Below are positions 30,486 through 39,595 of a stretch of DNA of 46,334 nucleotides, one piece after another (the stretch's first letter is position 1; the number at the start of each line of letters is the position of its first letter). A model generated the notes under the pieces. The model was not told the origin of the DNA, did not search any database, and saw nothing but the letters and a program-made list of their open reading frames with translations. Source of the DNA: an uncultured SAR86 cluster bacterium (lineage in GTDB: Bacteria; Pseudomonadota; Gammaproteobacteria; Magnimaribacterales; D2472). The translations under genes and the position numbers were made by a program. The DNA lies in contig CACEJU010000009.1 in NCBI GenBank assembly GCA_902559885.1, positions 1 to 46,334 of the forward strand, in the 5' to 3' direction.

Positions 30486-31704
30486 AAGTATTTCTTAAGA
30501 ATATTAGTCTTGCTACATAGGTATGAATAAATGCTAATGGGATTGCAACAATTGGTAGATATGTAACTGAAATAAATATCACCTTGCCTATTCCCATAAA
30601 TATACTCCCAGATAAATCTCCAAACCTCGTTATAAAAGTATCTATAAAAACAGTTGATTTATATCTATCTCCTTTCCTAAGCTGGCTATATGCGATTTCT
30701 CTTGCTGGCTTATTAAACCCATATTCAAATACTCTCAAAAGTGTCTGACACAAGACTACTATGGCAACAGATGGAAAGAAACCATATAGTATGAAAACTA
30801 ATGAGAATAAAACCCCATAGATAATGAAAATTAACTTAATTCCATATTTTGAAATAACAAAATAAGTCAAGAATGTCTGAACAATGAAAGTTAATGGGGT
30901 TACAAGCTGCTCTATATTTGAAAATAGAATAATTCTTTCTGGAGCAAGTTCAGAGTAATCATTAATTATTGGAATAGCTGCAATCCATTGGATTGTCATT
31001 AAAAATGTAAAAAACCAAGAATATATTGCGATCAATCTTACATCTTTATTTGAAATAATATTTCTTAAGCCATCAAAAGATGAGCCGCCTACATTCTTTG
31101 TTAGAGCATCATTAGAAAAAGTTTTTACCATATAAACGGCAAGTATGAGCGCCACAAGTAAAAAAAATGAGGAAACTAATAAATACTGCGTTATTCCAGA
31201 TGAAATAAAAGAACTAGAAAGCCATTTAGATAGTTGAGAGCCCAGCATTGCACCTACTGATCCACCAGCCATAATAAAACCATAGTAATTTCTTGAACGA
31301 AGATCTCTAAAAAGATTAATTACTAAAACCCAAAAAATTGAGACTGTAAAAAAAGAATATATGTTACTCCACACATAAAATACCCTTCCAAGCCATATCC
31401 TTTCATCAGTCATACTCGCATCTATCGAGTTTGCTATAAAATATAAAATTATAAAATTTAAAATAAAAAAAGAATAAGTATAAAAAACTATTTTTATATA
31501 GTTTGCTCTAGAAGCAACCCATGAATATATGGGGTTAACAAAAATCATTGTTAAGGTTGTAACAATGAGTAAAGGTATTAATAAGCCTTCGCCATAGTTT
31601 TCAACAGCAAGCTCATTTCTTACAGATCTAATGTTATACCATGAAGATAGTATGAGAAAAAACAAAACACTTGATAGGAAAGTTTTTTTTATGTTTTGTT
31701 CCAT
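30472..31704 (-). CDS. ATP/ADP-translocase-like MFS transporter
   Basis: Integral membrane protein of 410 residues with 11-12 hydrophobic segments. The N-terminal SWYNIRSVRNELAVENYG resembles the YYxLRPVRDE-type signature of bacterial NTP/NDP-exchange-like transporters, and later segments (VFYVWSNIYSFFTVSIFWV, GFIMAGGSVGAMLGSQLS) fit those proteins. The function of the free-living bacterial members is not established, so nucleotide transport is not claimed. The ATG is just 15 nt downstream of the tRNA-Lys CCA end, with no visible Shine-Dalgarno, so it may be cotranscribed with the tRNA. Confidence 0.7.
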   Translation of the reverse strand: MEQNIKKTFLSSVLFFLILSSWYNIRSVRNELAVENYGEGLLIPLLIVTTLTMIFVNPIYSWVASRANYIKIVFYTYSFFILNFIILYFIANSIDASMTDERIWLGRVFYVWSNIYSFFTVSIFWVLVINLFRDLRSRNYYGFIMAGGSVGAMLGSQLSKWLSSSFISSGITQYLLVSSFFLLVALILAVYMVKTFSNDALTKNVGGSSFDGLRNIISNKDVRLIAIYSWFFTFLMTIQWIAAIPIINDYSELAPERIILFSNIEQLVTPLTFIVQTFLTYFVISKYGIKLIFIIYGVLFSLVFILYGFFPSVAIVVLCQTLLRVFEYGFNKPAREIAYSQLRKGDRYKSTVFIDTFITRFGDLSGSIFMGIGKVIFISVTYLPIVAIPLAFIHTYVARLIFLRNTFKDL

Positions 31705-31719
31705 TTTAATGAAATTTAA

Positions 31720-31795
31720 TGGTGGGTCGCACAGGATTCGAACCTGTGACCAATTGGTTAAAAGCCAACTGCTCTACCAACTGAGCTAGCGACCC
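31720..31795 (-). tRNA. tRNA-Lys (anticodon UUU), CCA encoded
   Basis: Seventy-six nucleotides fold as a standard cloverleaf. The acceptor stem is GGGTCGC with GCGACCC, followed by discriminator A at 31723 and encoded CCA (31722-31720). The D arm is GCTCAGTTGGTAGAGC. The anticodon stem GTTGG/CCAAT encloses the loop CTTTTAA (anticodon TTT). The T arm is ACAGG-TTCGAAT-CCTGT. It lies 29 nt after cpoB, matching the Pseudomonas location of tRNA-Lys downstream of the tol-pal cluster (there after queE/queC, which are missing here). Confidence 0.97.
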
Positions 31796-31824
31796 CTTTT
31801 TTTTAACATAATAAAAAATGGTGA

Positions 31825-32472
31825 TTATTCCATATTTTTCAATAACTGCAAGGCCTGTGATGATGCAGAGCTATTAGGAAACTCTCTTGCAACAAATTGA
31901 TATCTTTCTTTAGCAATATTAATCTCATTATTCTTTAAATAAATATCCCCTATTTTCTTATGAGCGAGTGGAATTCTATAATGATCAGGATAATCATTTA
32001 TAAGTTGTAAGAAATAATTTTTACTATTTTCTAGATCATTATTAATTAATGAAATCTCAGCTAACCAAAACAAAGAAAGAGGTGATTTTGAATCATCTAC
32101 AAAATTTTCAACAAAAAACTTAAAGGATGTAAATGCCTCTTCAAGGTTCTGCTTTTCCAAGTTATTTATTGCAACACTATAAATTTCTTCTTTGCTTTTT
32201 TTGTCATCAAGACCTTTAAATCTTATACCATTGTTATCTGCTATATTTTCAATATCAATTGATTCATCATTGGCAACTTCTCTGCTAGATTCATCAATTA
32301 ACTTTTGGATTAAATAATTTAAAGACTCTAGCTCATTTCTTAGATTTGCAATCTCAATTTCAAGTTCCTGAATTTTTTGAAAAAGAATATCAGACTCAAT
32401 GTCATCTTGCGCAAAAATGGCATTACTAAATTGAAAAAAAATAATGAATAGTAAAAATTGTCTAAAAAACAT
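31825..32472 (-). CDS. cpoB: Tol-Pal system protein CpoB (YbgF)
   Basis: Periplasmic protein that coordinates Tol-Pal constriction with PBP1B in E. coli. A signal peptide (cleavage near IFA/QDD, residue 21-22) is followed by a coiled coil at about 28-62 (IQELEIEIANLRNELESLNY). Three TPR units follow a linker and end in AKERYQFVAREFPNSSASSQA. Length 215 is slightly short of E. coli (263). The ATG shares a base with the pal stop (TAATG at 32472). Confidence 0.9.
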   Translation of the reverse strand: MFFRQFLLFIIFFQFSNAIFAQDDIESDILFQKIQELEIEIANLRNELESLNYLIQKLIDESSREVANDESIDIENIADNNGIRFKGLDDKKSKEEIYSVAINNLEKQNLEEAFTSFKFFVENFVDDSKSPLSLFWLAEISLINNDLENSKNYFLQLINDYPDHYRIPLAHKKIGDIYLKNNEINIAKERYQFVAREFPNSSASSQALQLLKNME

Positions 32473-32954
32473 TAATTTATTTCTGCTCTTCTATTGCGCG
32501 CCCAACTTCTTTCATCTGAACCGTTTACAAGAGGCTTTTCTTCACCAAAGCTTTTTACGTTAATTCTATTTTTATTAATTCCATTAAGAATTAAATAATC
32601 TCTAACAGCCTCAGCTCTTCTTTGACCCAATGCTAAATTATATTCTCTGGTACCTCTTTCATCAGCATGGCCTGATATAACAATAGTAATATCAGGATTC
32701 TCTTTTAGAGCAGCTATAGTACTTTTCAGTGTTTGAATAGATTTGCTTGAAAGATTATATCTATCAAAATCAAAATAAACTGTAGCATTTGTCATTAACG
32801 CCTTAGGAACAGCATCATATGATTTACTCTCTTGTTTAACAGAGACCTCTACAGTACTAACTGAATTTTCAGAAACTATTTCTTCAGTTACATTCACTGA
32901 ACTACATGAAGCAACCAAAACCAAAAATACAAAAATATTTAATCGTTTTAACAT
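32472..32954 (-). CDS. pal: Peptidoglycan-associated lipoprotein Pal
   Basis: Outer-membrane lipoprotein tethering the membrane to peptidoglycan and partner of TolB. The lipobox is LVASC with C17. The OmpA-like domain has YFDFDRYNLSSKS, ISGHADERGTREYNLALGQR and the C-terminal RNRRAEIN. The conserved peptidoglycan-binding Asp and Arg (ADERGTxEYN) are present. Length 160 is close to E. coli (173). It starts 16 nt after tolB. Confidence 0.95.
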   Translation of the reverse strand: MLKRLNIFVFLVLVASCSSVNVTEEIVSENSVSTVEVSVKQESKSYDAVPKALMTNATVYFDFDRYNLSSKSIQTLKSTIAALKENPDITIVISGHADERGTREYNLALGQRRAEAVRDYLILNGINKNRINVKSFGEEKPLVNGSDERSWARNRRAEIN

Positions 32955-32970
32955 CTTTTTCTCCTAAACT

Positions 32971-34242
32971 TTACCTTAAAAAACCTGACCAAGATGGCTC
33001 TCTAACTTTGCCAAATGATGCAGGAAGCCTAAATTGTGCACCACTCAAAGTAAGGCCAGCAATCAAACCTTGATTTTCTTCGGTTATTGCATAGATTATC
33101 ACATTACCATTTGGAGCAATACTGGGAGATTCATCTAATTTGGATTCAGTTAATGGTCTAACAAAATTTTCATCAAAATACTTTAAAGCAATCTTAAATT
33201 CATTTTTATTTCTATGGACAAAAATAATCCCATCACCATTGGGAAGATAAGAAGCTTTTGCATTATAGTTGCCTTCAAATGTCACTCTGTTCGGCTTTGC
33301 ATTTAATCTAAAAAGATCAAATTCATATAATTGAGGTGATCCTGATCTACCAGAGGTAAATATAATACTTCTACCATTTGGTGACCATGATGATTCTGTA
33401 TCAATTGAAAAATGATTTGTTAATCGGGTTAAATTTCTAGAGGACAGTTCTAAAATATATATTTCAGCATTTCCATCTTGGTACAAAGTTAGAGAAAGGT
33501 ATTTTCCATCAGGAGAGAACGAGGGTGAGCTAATCTGTGATTTATTTTTGAGAACCAGTTCTCTCTCGCCTGTGGCAATATCTTGAATAAAAACTTGGGC
33601 CATACCTGATTCAAATGATACATATGCAACTTTCTTTGAGTCTGGGCTCCATGTCGGCGAGATTATAGGCTCATAAGTCTTTAAGAGAACTTGCTCATTG
33701 AATCCATCTGCATCAGATACATATAATTTATATTCTTTACTATTATTTGATTCTGTTTCACTTACATATAAAAGCTTTGTAGAAGATACTCCTCTTATGC
33801 CTGTAATTTCTTCATAAATGCCATCACTTATGTAATGACTGAGCTGCCTCTCCTGTCTGGGTATTCCGAAGACCGTCGAAGATCTTATTAACTTCTCATT
33901 TTGGATATCATAAATTTTATAATTAGCTTGAATTCCATAATTTGCTTCTGAATTAAATAAGGGAATAAATAAATAATCTATTCCAAGAATAGAAAAATCT
34001 TTAAAATTTATATCATCTTCATAGGCCGGTATTTGAATTAAATCTGTATTTCTAAAGATTTTAAATTCACCAGTTCTTAAAAGATCATTTTCAACAATAT
34101 TGATTACTTCTTTTTCAATAGAGCTATCAGATGAGTTAACAATTGCTATTTTATATGGGTTATCTGAGCCTTTTGTAATCTCAAGAATTAATTCAGCATT
34201 AACTGAAAAAGAGAAAAAAAATATTAAGAAATAGTTTTTCAT
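32971..34242 (-). CDS. tolB: Tol-Pal system protein TolB
   Basis: Periplasmic beta-propeller that links TolA to Pal. The signal peptide MKNYFLIFFFSFSVNA is cleaved before ELILEITKG. The N-terminal alpha/beta domain (to about 145) is followed by propeller repeats with SPTWSPDSKKVAYV, SPSFSPDGKYLSL, and ESSWSPNGRSIIFTSGRSG. Length 423 matches E. coli (430). The start overlaps the tolA stop by 4 nt. Confidence 0.94.
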   Translation of the reverse strand: MKNYFLIFFFSFSVNAELILEITKGSDNPYKIAIVNSSDSSIEKEVINIVENDLLRTGEFKIFRNTDLIQIPAYEDDINFKDFSILGIDYLFIPLFNSEANYGIQANYKIYDIQNEKLIRSSTVFGIPRQERQLSHYISDGIYEEITGIRGVSSTKLLYVSETESNNSKEYKLYVSDADGFNEQVLLKTYEPIISPTWSPDSKKVAYVSFESGMAQVFIQDIATGERELVLKNKSQISSPSFSPDGKYLSLTLYQDGNAEIYILELSSRNLTRLTNHFSIDTESSWSPNGRSIIFTSGRSGSPQLYEFDLFRLNAKPNRVTFEGNYNAKASYLPNGDGIIFVHRNKNEFKIALKYFDENFVRPLTESKLDESPSIAPNGNVIIYAITEENQGLIAGLTLSGAQFRLPASFGKVREPSWSGFLR

Positions 34243-34844
34243 TCAGGATTAAAATTAATTACAAGATTTTTAAAATTATTATTATAAATATCTGAGGGAA
34301 TTTTATTAAAAAATTTGAAAGTTTCTACTCTTTTTAAAGCCCTAAGCGCAGAATTATCAAATCTAATATTGCCACTACTTTGTATCAATGAATATTTAAG
34401 AATTCTTCCATTGCTATTGATTGTAACTCTTAAATCACAACTAAGACCATTTTGGATGTTTTTAGGTTTTATCCATGCCGACTGAATCATTTCAACTATC
34501 ATTTGACTATAAATAGAGACAAGATTTTCCTCACTAATTTCTTTTTCTTCTTCTATCAGTTCGTTTATAGAAGAGTTTTGAATAAGATCACTATAATTAA
34601 TTTTTTTTTCTATTTTTGTATCAGTTGGAATTATGTTTTCTTCTTTTGGTTGTGTTATCGGTTTTTGAGGCAATGTTTTTGCATTGGCCTTTGTTTCTTC
34701 TTTTAAGATATCAACAAAAACTGGCTTGCTTAATATTTCCATATTTTTATTATTGAAATCTAAACTTCCAAGTAAATACATAGCCAATATTGCATGTAAA
34801 ATAAATGACCCAAATGCTGGGACTAGATAGTTATTCCTGAACAT
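34239..34844 (-). CDS. tolA: TolA, unusually short
   Basis: Energy-transducing protein spanning inner membrane to Pal/TolB. One transmembrane helix (about 6-24, containing SFILHAILAMYLLG with the S...H pattern that contacts TolQR) is followed by a charged linker rich in K, E and T. The TonB-like C-terminal domain covers about 105-201 (YSQMIVEMIQSAWIKP, CDLRVTINSNGRILKYSLIQSSG). At 201 residues it is less than half of E. coli TolA (421). The long helical domain II is reduced to about 80 residues. It overlaps tolR by 14 nt. Confidence 0.88.
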   Translation of the reverse strand: MFRNNYLVPAFGSFILHAILAMYLLGSLDFNNKNMEILSKPVFVDILKEETKANAKTLPQKPITQPKEENIIPTDTKIEKKINYSDLIQNSSINELIEEEKEISEENLVSIYSQMIVEMIQSAWIKPKNIQNGLSCDLRVTINSNGRILKYSLIQSSGNIRFDNSALRALKRVETFKFFNKIPSDIYNNNFKNLVINFNPE

Positions 34845-35256
34845 ACCCAGATGTCACTATTCCAATTTTTGTAATTCCAACACTTTGAACCGCTGCCATT
34901 GCTCTAGCGATACTTTCAAACTTAACGTCCTTATCACCTTTAAACACAACTTCTATATCTTCATTTGCTTGATAAATTATGCTTGCCTTGTCTTTAAGTT
35001 CAGCAATGCTTATAGATAAGCTTTCATCCCCTAAATTTAAAAAATACTCGCCTTTACTATTAATTGATATAACTAATGGTTCGCTCTGAATGCTCATTTT
35101 TGTTGTGTCTGTCTTGGGAAGATTTACTTCTATACCTTGGATTAATAATGGAGATAAAACCATAAAGATAATTAATAAAACCAACATTACATCTATGTAT
35201 GGAACAACATTTATTTCGGAGTGAAGCTTTCTTTTTTTACCTAAACGATAAATCAT
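34831..35256 (-). CDS. tolR: Tol-Pal system protein TolR
   Basis: ExbD/TolR-family stator component using proton motive force. The membrane helix with the essential Asp is in EINVVPYIDVMLVLLIIFMVLSP. The periplasmic domain ends with the regulatory C-terminal helix (ESIARAMAAVQSVGITKIGIVT). Length 141 is as in E. coli (142). It starts directly after the tolQ stop and ends inside tolA. Confidence 0.95.
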   Translation of the reverse strand: MIYRLGKKRKLHSEINVVPYIDVMLVLLIIFMVLSPLLIQGIEVNLPKTDTTKMSIQSEPLVISINSKGEYFLNLGDESLSISIAELKDKASIIYQANEDIEVVFKGDKDVKFESIARAMAAVQSVGITKIGIVTSGYVQE

Positions 35257-35928
35257 TTATTTTTTTAAAGTTTGCTTATAAAAAATGCTTGCTAGTTCTT
35301 CAGAAAAAATAATTGTTGATTGTGAGATAGTCTCAGAAAGCGCGGTAAATCTGTTAAAGGCTAGTACTGCAGGAATAGCAGCAAATAGACCCATAGCGGT
35401 AGCAACTAAAGCTTCAGATATCCCTGGCGCCACTGCATTAATTGTAGCTTGGGTGGCATCAGATAAACCCTGAAATGCTGTCATTATTCCCCAAACAGTT
35501 CCAAATAAACCAATATATGGGCTCACTGAGCCGACGTTTGCTAAAAATGCTAAATTTTTTGACATTTCTTCGTCATCAGCTGCTATAGCAACACGCATAG
35601 ATCTATTAATACCTTCTAAATCTAGTTCATCAATCTTATTATCTGTATTTAATTGATCAAACTCCTTAAAAGCACTCTTAAATACTCTTAATGATCCATA
35701 TGATTGAAATTCATCAGATGAAACCTCTGCATATAGAATATTTAAATCCTCTCCTGACCAGAATCTTTTTAAGAATCCATCATTTATTGATTTTAGATTT
35801 CTAAAAAAATTCCATCTTTCAATAATAACAATCCAAGAAACCAATGAGGCCAGCATTAGGATAATCATCACAAGCTTTACAACCACCCCTGCTTCTAAAA
35901 TTAAATTTATAACTGATATATCATCCAT
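35257..35928 (-). CDS. tolQ: Tol-Pal system protein TolQ
   Basis: ExbB/TolQ/MotA-family proton channel subunit with three transmembrane helices (about 13-33, 130-150, 165-190). Typical residues are ASLVSWIVIIERWNFF, NVGSVSPYIGLFGTVWGIM and EALVATAMGLFAAIPAVLAFNR. I choose the start at 35928 (MDDISVINLILEAG, 223 residues), the normal family N-terminus with GGA a few bases upstream. It overlaps the ybgC stop by 8 nt. A frame from 35988 would add 20 residues within ybgC. Confidence 0.94.
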   Translation of the reverse strand: MDDISVINLILEAGVVVKLVMIILMLASLVSWIVIIERWNFFRNLKSINDGFLKRFWSGEDLNILYAEVSSDEFQSYGSLRVFKSAFKEFDQLNTDNKIDELDLEGINRSMRVAIAADDEEMSKNLAFLANVGSVSPYIGLFGTVWGIMTAFQGLSDATQATINAVAPGISEALVATAMGLFAAIPAVLAFNRFTALSETISQSTIIFSEELASIFYKQTLKK

Positions 35929-36340
35929 AATTTTTTCCAAAGAATAATAATAAATCATTAGGTAGGGGTTTTGGTTTTTTTGATGCAATATTTATTAAAC
36001 AAATCTCTACATTAGCAGAACAGCATACCAATCCATTAGATTCAATTTCTGCAGTTTGAATAAAAGATAGTCTTGCCTTGGATTTCAAATACACTTTTGA
36101 TCTAATAATAAGTTCATCTTCAAGATATGCTGGCGATAAAAAATCAATTTCAATTTTTTTAGCTACAAAAGCTAAATCATGATCTTTTAAATCATTATGA
36201 GATATATTTATGCTATTTATAAAATTACTTCTAGATCTTTCAAAGTACTTTAAATAATTTGCATGATAGACATATCCCTGAGCATCGGTATCTTCTAGAT
36301 AAACTTTTAACGTTATTGGTTCTGCGTCAATATGACTCAT
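35921..36340 (-). CDS. ybgC: Tol-Pal-associated acyl-CoA thioesterase YbgC
   Basis: Hot-dog-fold thioesterase acting on acyl-CoA or acyl-ACP, encoded at the head of tol-pal clusters. The active-site signature DTDAQGYVYHANYLKYFERSR is at 17-37. Length 139 is normal (E. coli 134). Here it is preceded by a nuclease gene, whose end it overlaps by 14 nt, instead of ruvB. Confidence 0.93.
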   Translation of the reverse strand: MSHIDAEPITLKVYLEDTDAQGYVYHANYLKYFERSRSNFINSINISHNDLKDHDLAFVAKKIEIDFLSPAYLEDELIIRSKVYLKSKARLSFIQTAEIESNGLVCCSANVEICLINIASKKPKPLPNDLLLFFGKNYG

Positions 36341-36740
36341 GTAAATTAATATCTTCTTGAAAGAGAGTTTTAACTATAGAAATAAAATCTGGCCAAAGCA
36401 TTTCTACAGTAAGAGCTTCATCTTTAATTGCTGAATTTAATGAGTTTGCTCTCATTTTTACCTTTATTGGTCTTCTATTAAATTTATATACAAGAATAGG
36501 AATGAAATTATCTCCTGCAGATGTGATAACTTGATCCCACCAGTCATTTAATGGTTCAGCGCCATCGCCATACCTTTTACATTCAATACATAATCTTCCA
36601 AGCTGTAAATCTGGGAGTTCCTTGGTTCTAGTTTGCTCAAGTATTCTTTTTACTGGATTGGTTAAATTAAGATCATCAATTAACAAATTTGCTATCTCTC
36701 TTTCAAAATTAGCACCTTTAGCTCTGGAGTTTACTGGCAA
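36327..36740 (-). CDS. PD-(D/E)xK nuclease, Holliday-junction-resolvase-like
   Basis: Small nuclease-fold protein of 137 residues. The motif layout resembles archaeal Hjc and phage resolvases: SRAKGANFEREIANLL (5-20, with E13), basic residues at 31-32, Q36, then LPDL (D44), CIECK (E53 and K55) and WWDQV (Q70). D44 and E-x-K 53-55 form the PD-ExK metal site. No signal peptide or membrane helix is seen. It starts 2 nt after yebC and overlaps ybgC by 14 nt, exactly where ruvC-ruvA-ruvB lie in related genomes. Nuclease fold is well supported; Holliday-junction cleavage is inference from motif order and position. A phage-derived endonuclease with another job is the main alternative. Confidence 0.72.
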   Translation of the reverse strand: MPVNSRAKGANFEREIANLLIDDLNLTNPVKRILEQTRTKELPDLQLGRLCIECKRYGDGAEPLNDWWDQVITSAGDNFIPILVYKFNRRPIKVKMRANSLNSAIKDEALTVEMLWPDFISIVKTLFQEDINLHESY

Positions 36741-36742
36741 AA

Positions 36743-37480
36743 CTACTCCTGCATCTCAAAGTTAGCTGGGAATTCAGCATTGGTATGTACTTCTTGAACA
36801 TCATCTAAGTCATCCATATGATTCATTAGCTTGATTACCTTTTCAGACATTTCCTCATCAATAAGAACAGTTGTCTCTGGTCTTAGTGTTAATTCAGCAT
36901 TAATGCTATCAATATTATTTTCTTTCATTTTATCTACTATTGCATGAAGACTGCTTGGTGAAGTAACGATTTCATAAAACTCATCCTCTTCAATAAAATC
37001 ATCTGCTTCATACTCAATAACAAAATCCATGATCTCTTCTTCTGAAAATTCTTTATTTAAATGAATAATACCTATTTTATTAAACAGATAAGAAACAGAC
37101 CCATCAGTTCCTAAGTTACCTCCAAATTTTGAAAAAGCATGTCTAACTTCAGCAACGGTTCTATTTCTATTATCAGTTACAGTTTCAATATAAATAGCAA
37201 TACCGCCAGGTCCATATCCCTCAAAAGTAATTTCTTCTATATCTCCAGTTTCACCAGTACCAGAGCCTTTTTGAATAGCTCTAGTAATAGTATCTTTTGG
37301 CATGTTTTCAGAGTTAGCTTTATCTAAGGCCAATCTTAAACGAGGATTATCTGCAGGATCTGGGCCCCCTTTGGCTGCAACAGTGATCTCTCTTATAATT
37401 TTAGTAAATACCTTACCTCTCTTGGCATCTTGTCTTGCCTTCCTGTGTTTTATGTTTGCCCATTTGGAATGTCCTGCCAT
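36743..37480 (-). CDS. yebC: YebC/TACO1 family protein
   Basis: Widely conserved protein of 245 residues, classically called a transcriptional regulator and more recently linked to translation of difficult sequences (TACO1/YebC). The N-terminus MAGHSKWANIKHRKARQDAKRGK is almost invariant in the family. ENMPKDTITRAIQKGSG and FEGYGPGGIAIYIE are further signatures. It lies between aspS (2 nt upstream) and the nuclease gene. The aspS-yebC pair is conserved in gammaproteobacteria. Confidence 0.96.
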   Translation of the reverse strand: MAGHSKWANIKHRKARQDAKRGKVFTKIIREITVAAKGGPDPADNPRLRLALDKANSENMPKDTITRAIQKGSGTGETGDIEEITFEGYGPGGIAIYIETVTDNRNRTVAEVRHAFSKFGGNLGTDGSVSYLFNKIGIIHLNKEFSEEEIMDFVIEYEADDFIEEDEFYEIVTSPSSLHAIVDKMKENNIDSINAELTLRPETTVLIDEEMSEKVIKLMNHMDDLDDVQEVHTNAEFPANFEMQE

Positions 37481-37482
37481 AC

Positions 37483-39249
37483 TTATTCCTCTTTAAAGGT
37501 GCTCTCAATATGAAGCTCATCTAACTGTTGATCAGAAACCTGACTTGGTGCGTCTGTTAACAAGCAAGTTGCACTTTGAGTTTTTGGAAAAGCAATAACA
37601 TCTCTTATATTTGTTGTATGTGTAAGAAGCATAACAATTCTGTCTAAGCCAAAAGCAATACCACCATGAGGTGGACAGCCTGATTCTAAAGCATTTAATA
37701 AAAACCCAAATTTATTAGCAGCTTCTTCATCATCTATGCTTAGTAAGTTAAGTATTCTTTTTTGCATTTCTGAATCAAAAACTCTTAATGAGCCGCCACC
37801 AATTTCATATCCATTTAGTACAATATCATATGCATATGCATAAGCACTTTCTGGAGATGCTTCTAGCTCTTCGATTGAACATTTTGGCAATGTGAAAGGA
37901 TGATGCAATGAGGTTAGATTTCCTTCTTTGTTTTTCTCAAACATTGGGAAATCAACAATCCAACAAGGAGCCCATTCCTTTTGATACATATCTAAATCTT
38001 CGCCTAATTTCTTGATCAAGCTAGACATTGTTAAGTTAACTACTTCTTTTTTACCAGCTCCAAAGAAAATCAGATCATCTGAATCAACCTCAAGTTCGTT
38101 AATTATTGAAGAAATAGTTTCGGGTTTTAAAAATTTTAAAATTGGAGATTGCAGACCATTTTCTAGATCATTTACATCATTAACTTTAATGTAAGCCAGG
38201 CCTTTTGCTCCAAGTTTTGAAACAAATTTTGTGTATTCATCTATCTTATTTCTAGATAAACTATTTCCATTGATTAACTTTAATGCAACAACTCTTGAAT
38301 CTTGATCTTTAGCAGGATCAGAAAAAACCTTAAATTCCTCATCAACAACAAAATCAGCTATTTCTTTTAACTCTAGTGGAATTCTAAGATCAGGTTTATC
38401 ACATCCATATCTTTCCATTGAATCATCCCAAGACAAAGTTGGAAAAGGTTCGAGCTTATGATCACTAAAGCTTTCAATTAAGAGCTTTATAAGTTCTTCG
38501 GATAAACGAATAATCTCAGACTCCTCGATAAATGAAGCCTCAATATCTATTTGAGTGAACTCTGGTTGCCTGTCAGCTCTTAAATCTTCGTCTCTGAAGC
38601 ATTTTGCAATTTGATAATATCTATCAAATCCGCCTATCATTAATAATTGCTTAAATAATTGAGGTGATTGAGGTAATGCAAAAAAGCTTCCAGGCTGAAC
38701 TCTGCTAGGAAGAACATAGTCTCTTGCACCTTCAGGAGTAGCTTTAGTTAAGATTGGTGTTTCAATTTCATTAAACCCATTATTTTGTAAAAAATCTCTT
38801 ACAATAGCTGTAATTTTAGATCTCTTTAAAAGCCTTTCAGATGTTTCAGTTCTTCTTAGGTCTAAAAATCTATTCTTTAATCTTACATCCTCATTAACAT
38901 CAACGTATCCATCTATAGGAAATGCTGGTGTTTTTGCTTTACTTAAAATAACTAAGTTAGTAGCAATAAGCTCGATCTCTCCAGTGAACATATTCTTATT
39001 AATAGTTTCTTGAGATCTATTTACAATCTTTCCTTTTACCTGCAGTACATATTCATTTCTTACAGATTCTGCAAGTTTAAAAATTGATGATTGATCTGGA
39101 TTTACAACAACCTGGCATATTCCAGATATATCACGTAAATCAATAAAGATGACGCCGCCATGATCTCTTCTCTTGTGGACCCATCCACATATAGTTACTT
39201 CTTCATCAACATTTTTTGATGTAATTTGGCCGCAATAATGTGATTTCAT
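37483..39249 (-). CDS. aspS: Aspartyl-tRNA synthetase
   Basis: Class II synthetase with an N-terminal OB-fold anticodon domain ([23 protein letters not shown]). The catalytic core has motif 2 ([18 protein letters not shown]), the bacterial GAD insertion and motif 3 ([13 protein letters not shown]). Length 588 matches E. coli (590). It lies 11 nt after the fmdB-like gene and 2 nt before yebC. Whether it also charges tRNA-Asn depends on asnS or gatCAB elsewhere. Confidence 0.97.
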   Translation of the reverse strand: MKSHYCGQITSKNVDEEVTICGWVHKRRDHGGVIFIDLRDISGICQVVVNPDQSSIFKLAESVRNEYVLQVKGKIVNRSQETINKNMFTGEIELIATNLVILSKAKTPAFPIDGYVDVNEDVRLKNRFLDLRRTETSERLLKRSKITAIVRDFLQNNGFNEIETPILTKATPEGARDYVLPSRVQPGSFFALPQSPQLFKQLLMIGGFDRYYQIAKCFRDEDLRADRQPEFTQIDIEASFIEESEIIRLSEELIKLLIESFSDHKLEPFPTLSWDDSMERYGCDKPDLRIPLELKEIADFVVDEEFKVFSDPAKDQDSRVVALKLINGNSLSRNKIDEYTKFVSKLGAKGLAYIKVNDVNDLENGLQSPILKFLKPETISSIINELEVDSDDLIFFGAGKKEVVNLTMSSLIKKLGEDLDMYQKEWAPCWIVDFPMFEKNKEGNLTSLHHPFTLPKCSIEELEASPESAYAYAYDIVLNGYEIGGGSLRVFDSEMQKRILNLLSIDDEEAANKFGFLLNALESGCPPHGGIAFGLDRIVMLLTHTTNIRDVIAFPKTQSATCLLTDAPSQVSDQQLDELHIESTFKEE

Positions 39250-39260
39250 AAAGTTATTCC

Positions 39261-39536
39261 CTAATTCTTAGTAATATTATCTTTTTTAGCAGTCTTATTG
39301 GAGTTTATTTTAGATTTTTTATTATCATTTGAATCTGCTAAATTTTTCTTTGTACCCGTTTTAAAATCAGTTTCATACCAACCACTTCCTTTTAATCTAA
39401 ATGAAGGTGAGGATATAAGCTTCTTAAGACCATCGGTACTGCATTTTGGGCAAACTTTTGCAGGTTTATCGCTAAACTTTTGAATTTTTTCAAATTGATG
39501 ACCACAATTTGAACATTTATATTCATAAATCGGCAT
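39261..39536 (-). CDS. FmdB-type zinc ribbon protein
   Basis: Small putative regulatory protein of 91 residues. The CxxC pairs C8/C11 and C29/C32 form a zinc ribbon typical of the FmdB family ([16 protein letters not shown]). The remainder is a Ser/Lys/Asn-rich basic tail. Members usually precede aspS in Pseudomonas-like genomes, as here. The function is not established. It is divergent from proS across 59 nt. Confidence 0.88.
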   Translation of the reverse strand: MPIYEYKCSNCGHQFEKIQKFSDKPAKVCPKCSTDGLKKLISSPSFRLKGSGWYETDFKTGTKKNLADSNDNKKSKINSNKTAKKDNITKN

Positions 39537-39595
39537 AAGTCTTTAAAAAAAAGATAGAATTATAAACTATATGTTTTTTAGTTATAAATAAATAA

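Noticed and set aside
31720..31795. tRNA-Lys as an integration site of a genomic island
   Set aside because: There is no integrase, no repeated tRNA 3' end nearby, and the flanking genes are ordinary in composition and packing.
36327..36740. The small nuclease as a shortened RuvC
   Set aside because: It shows a PD-ExK site and not the RNase H-like acidic tetrad of RuvC, so it is not homologous.
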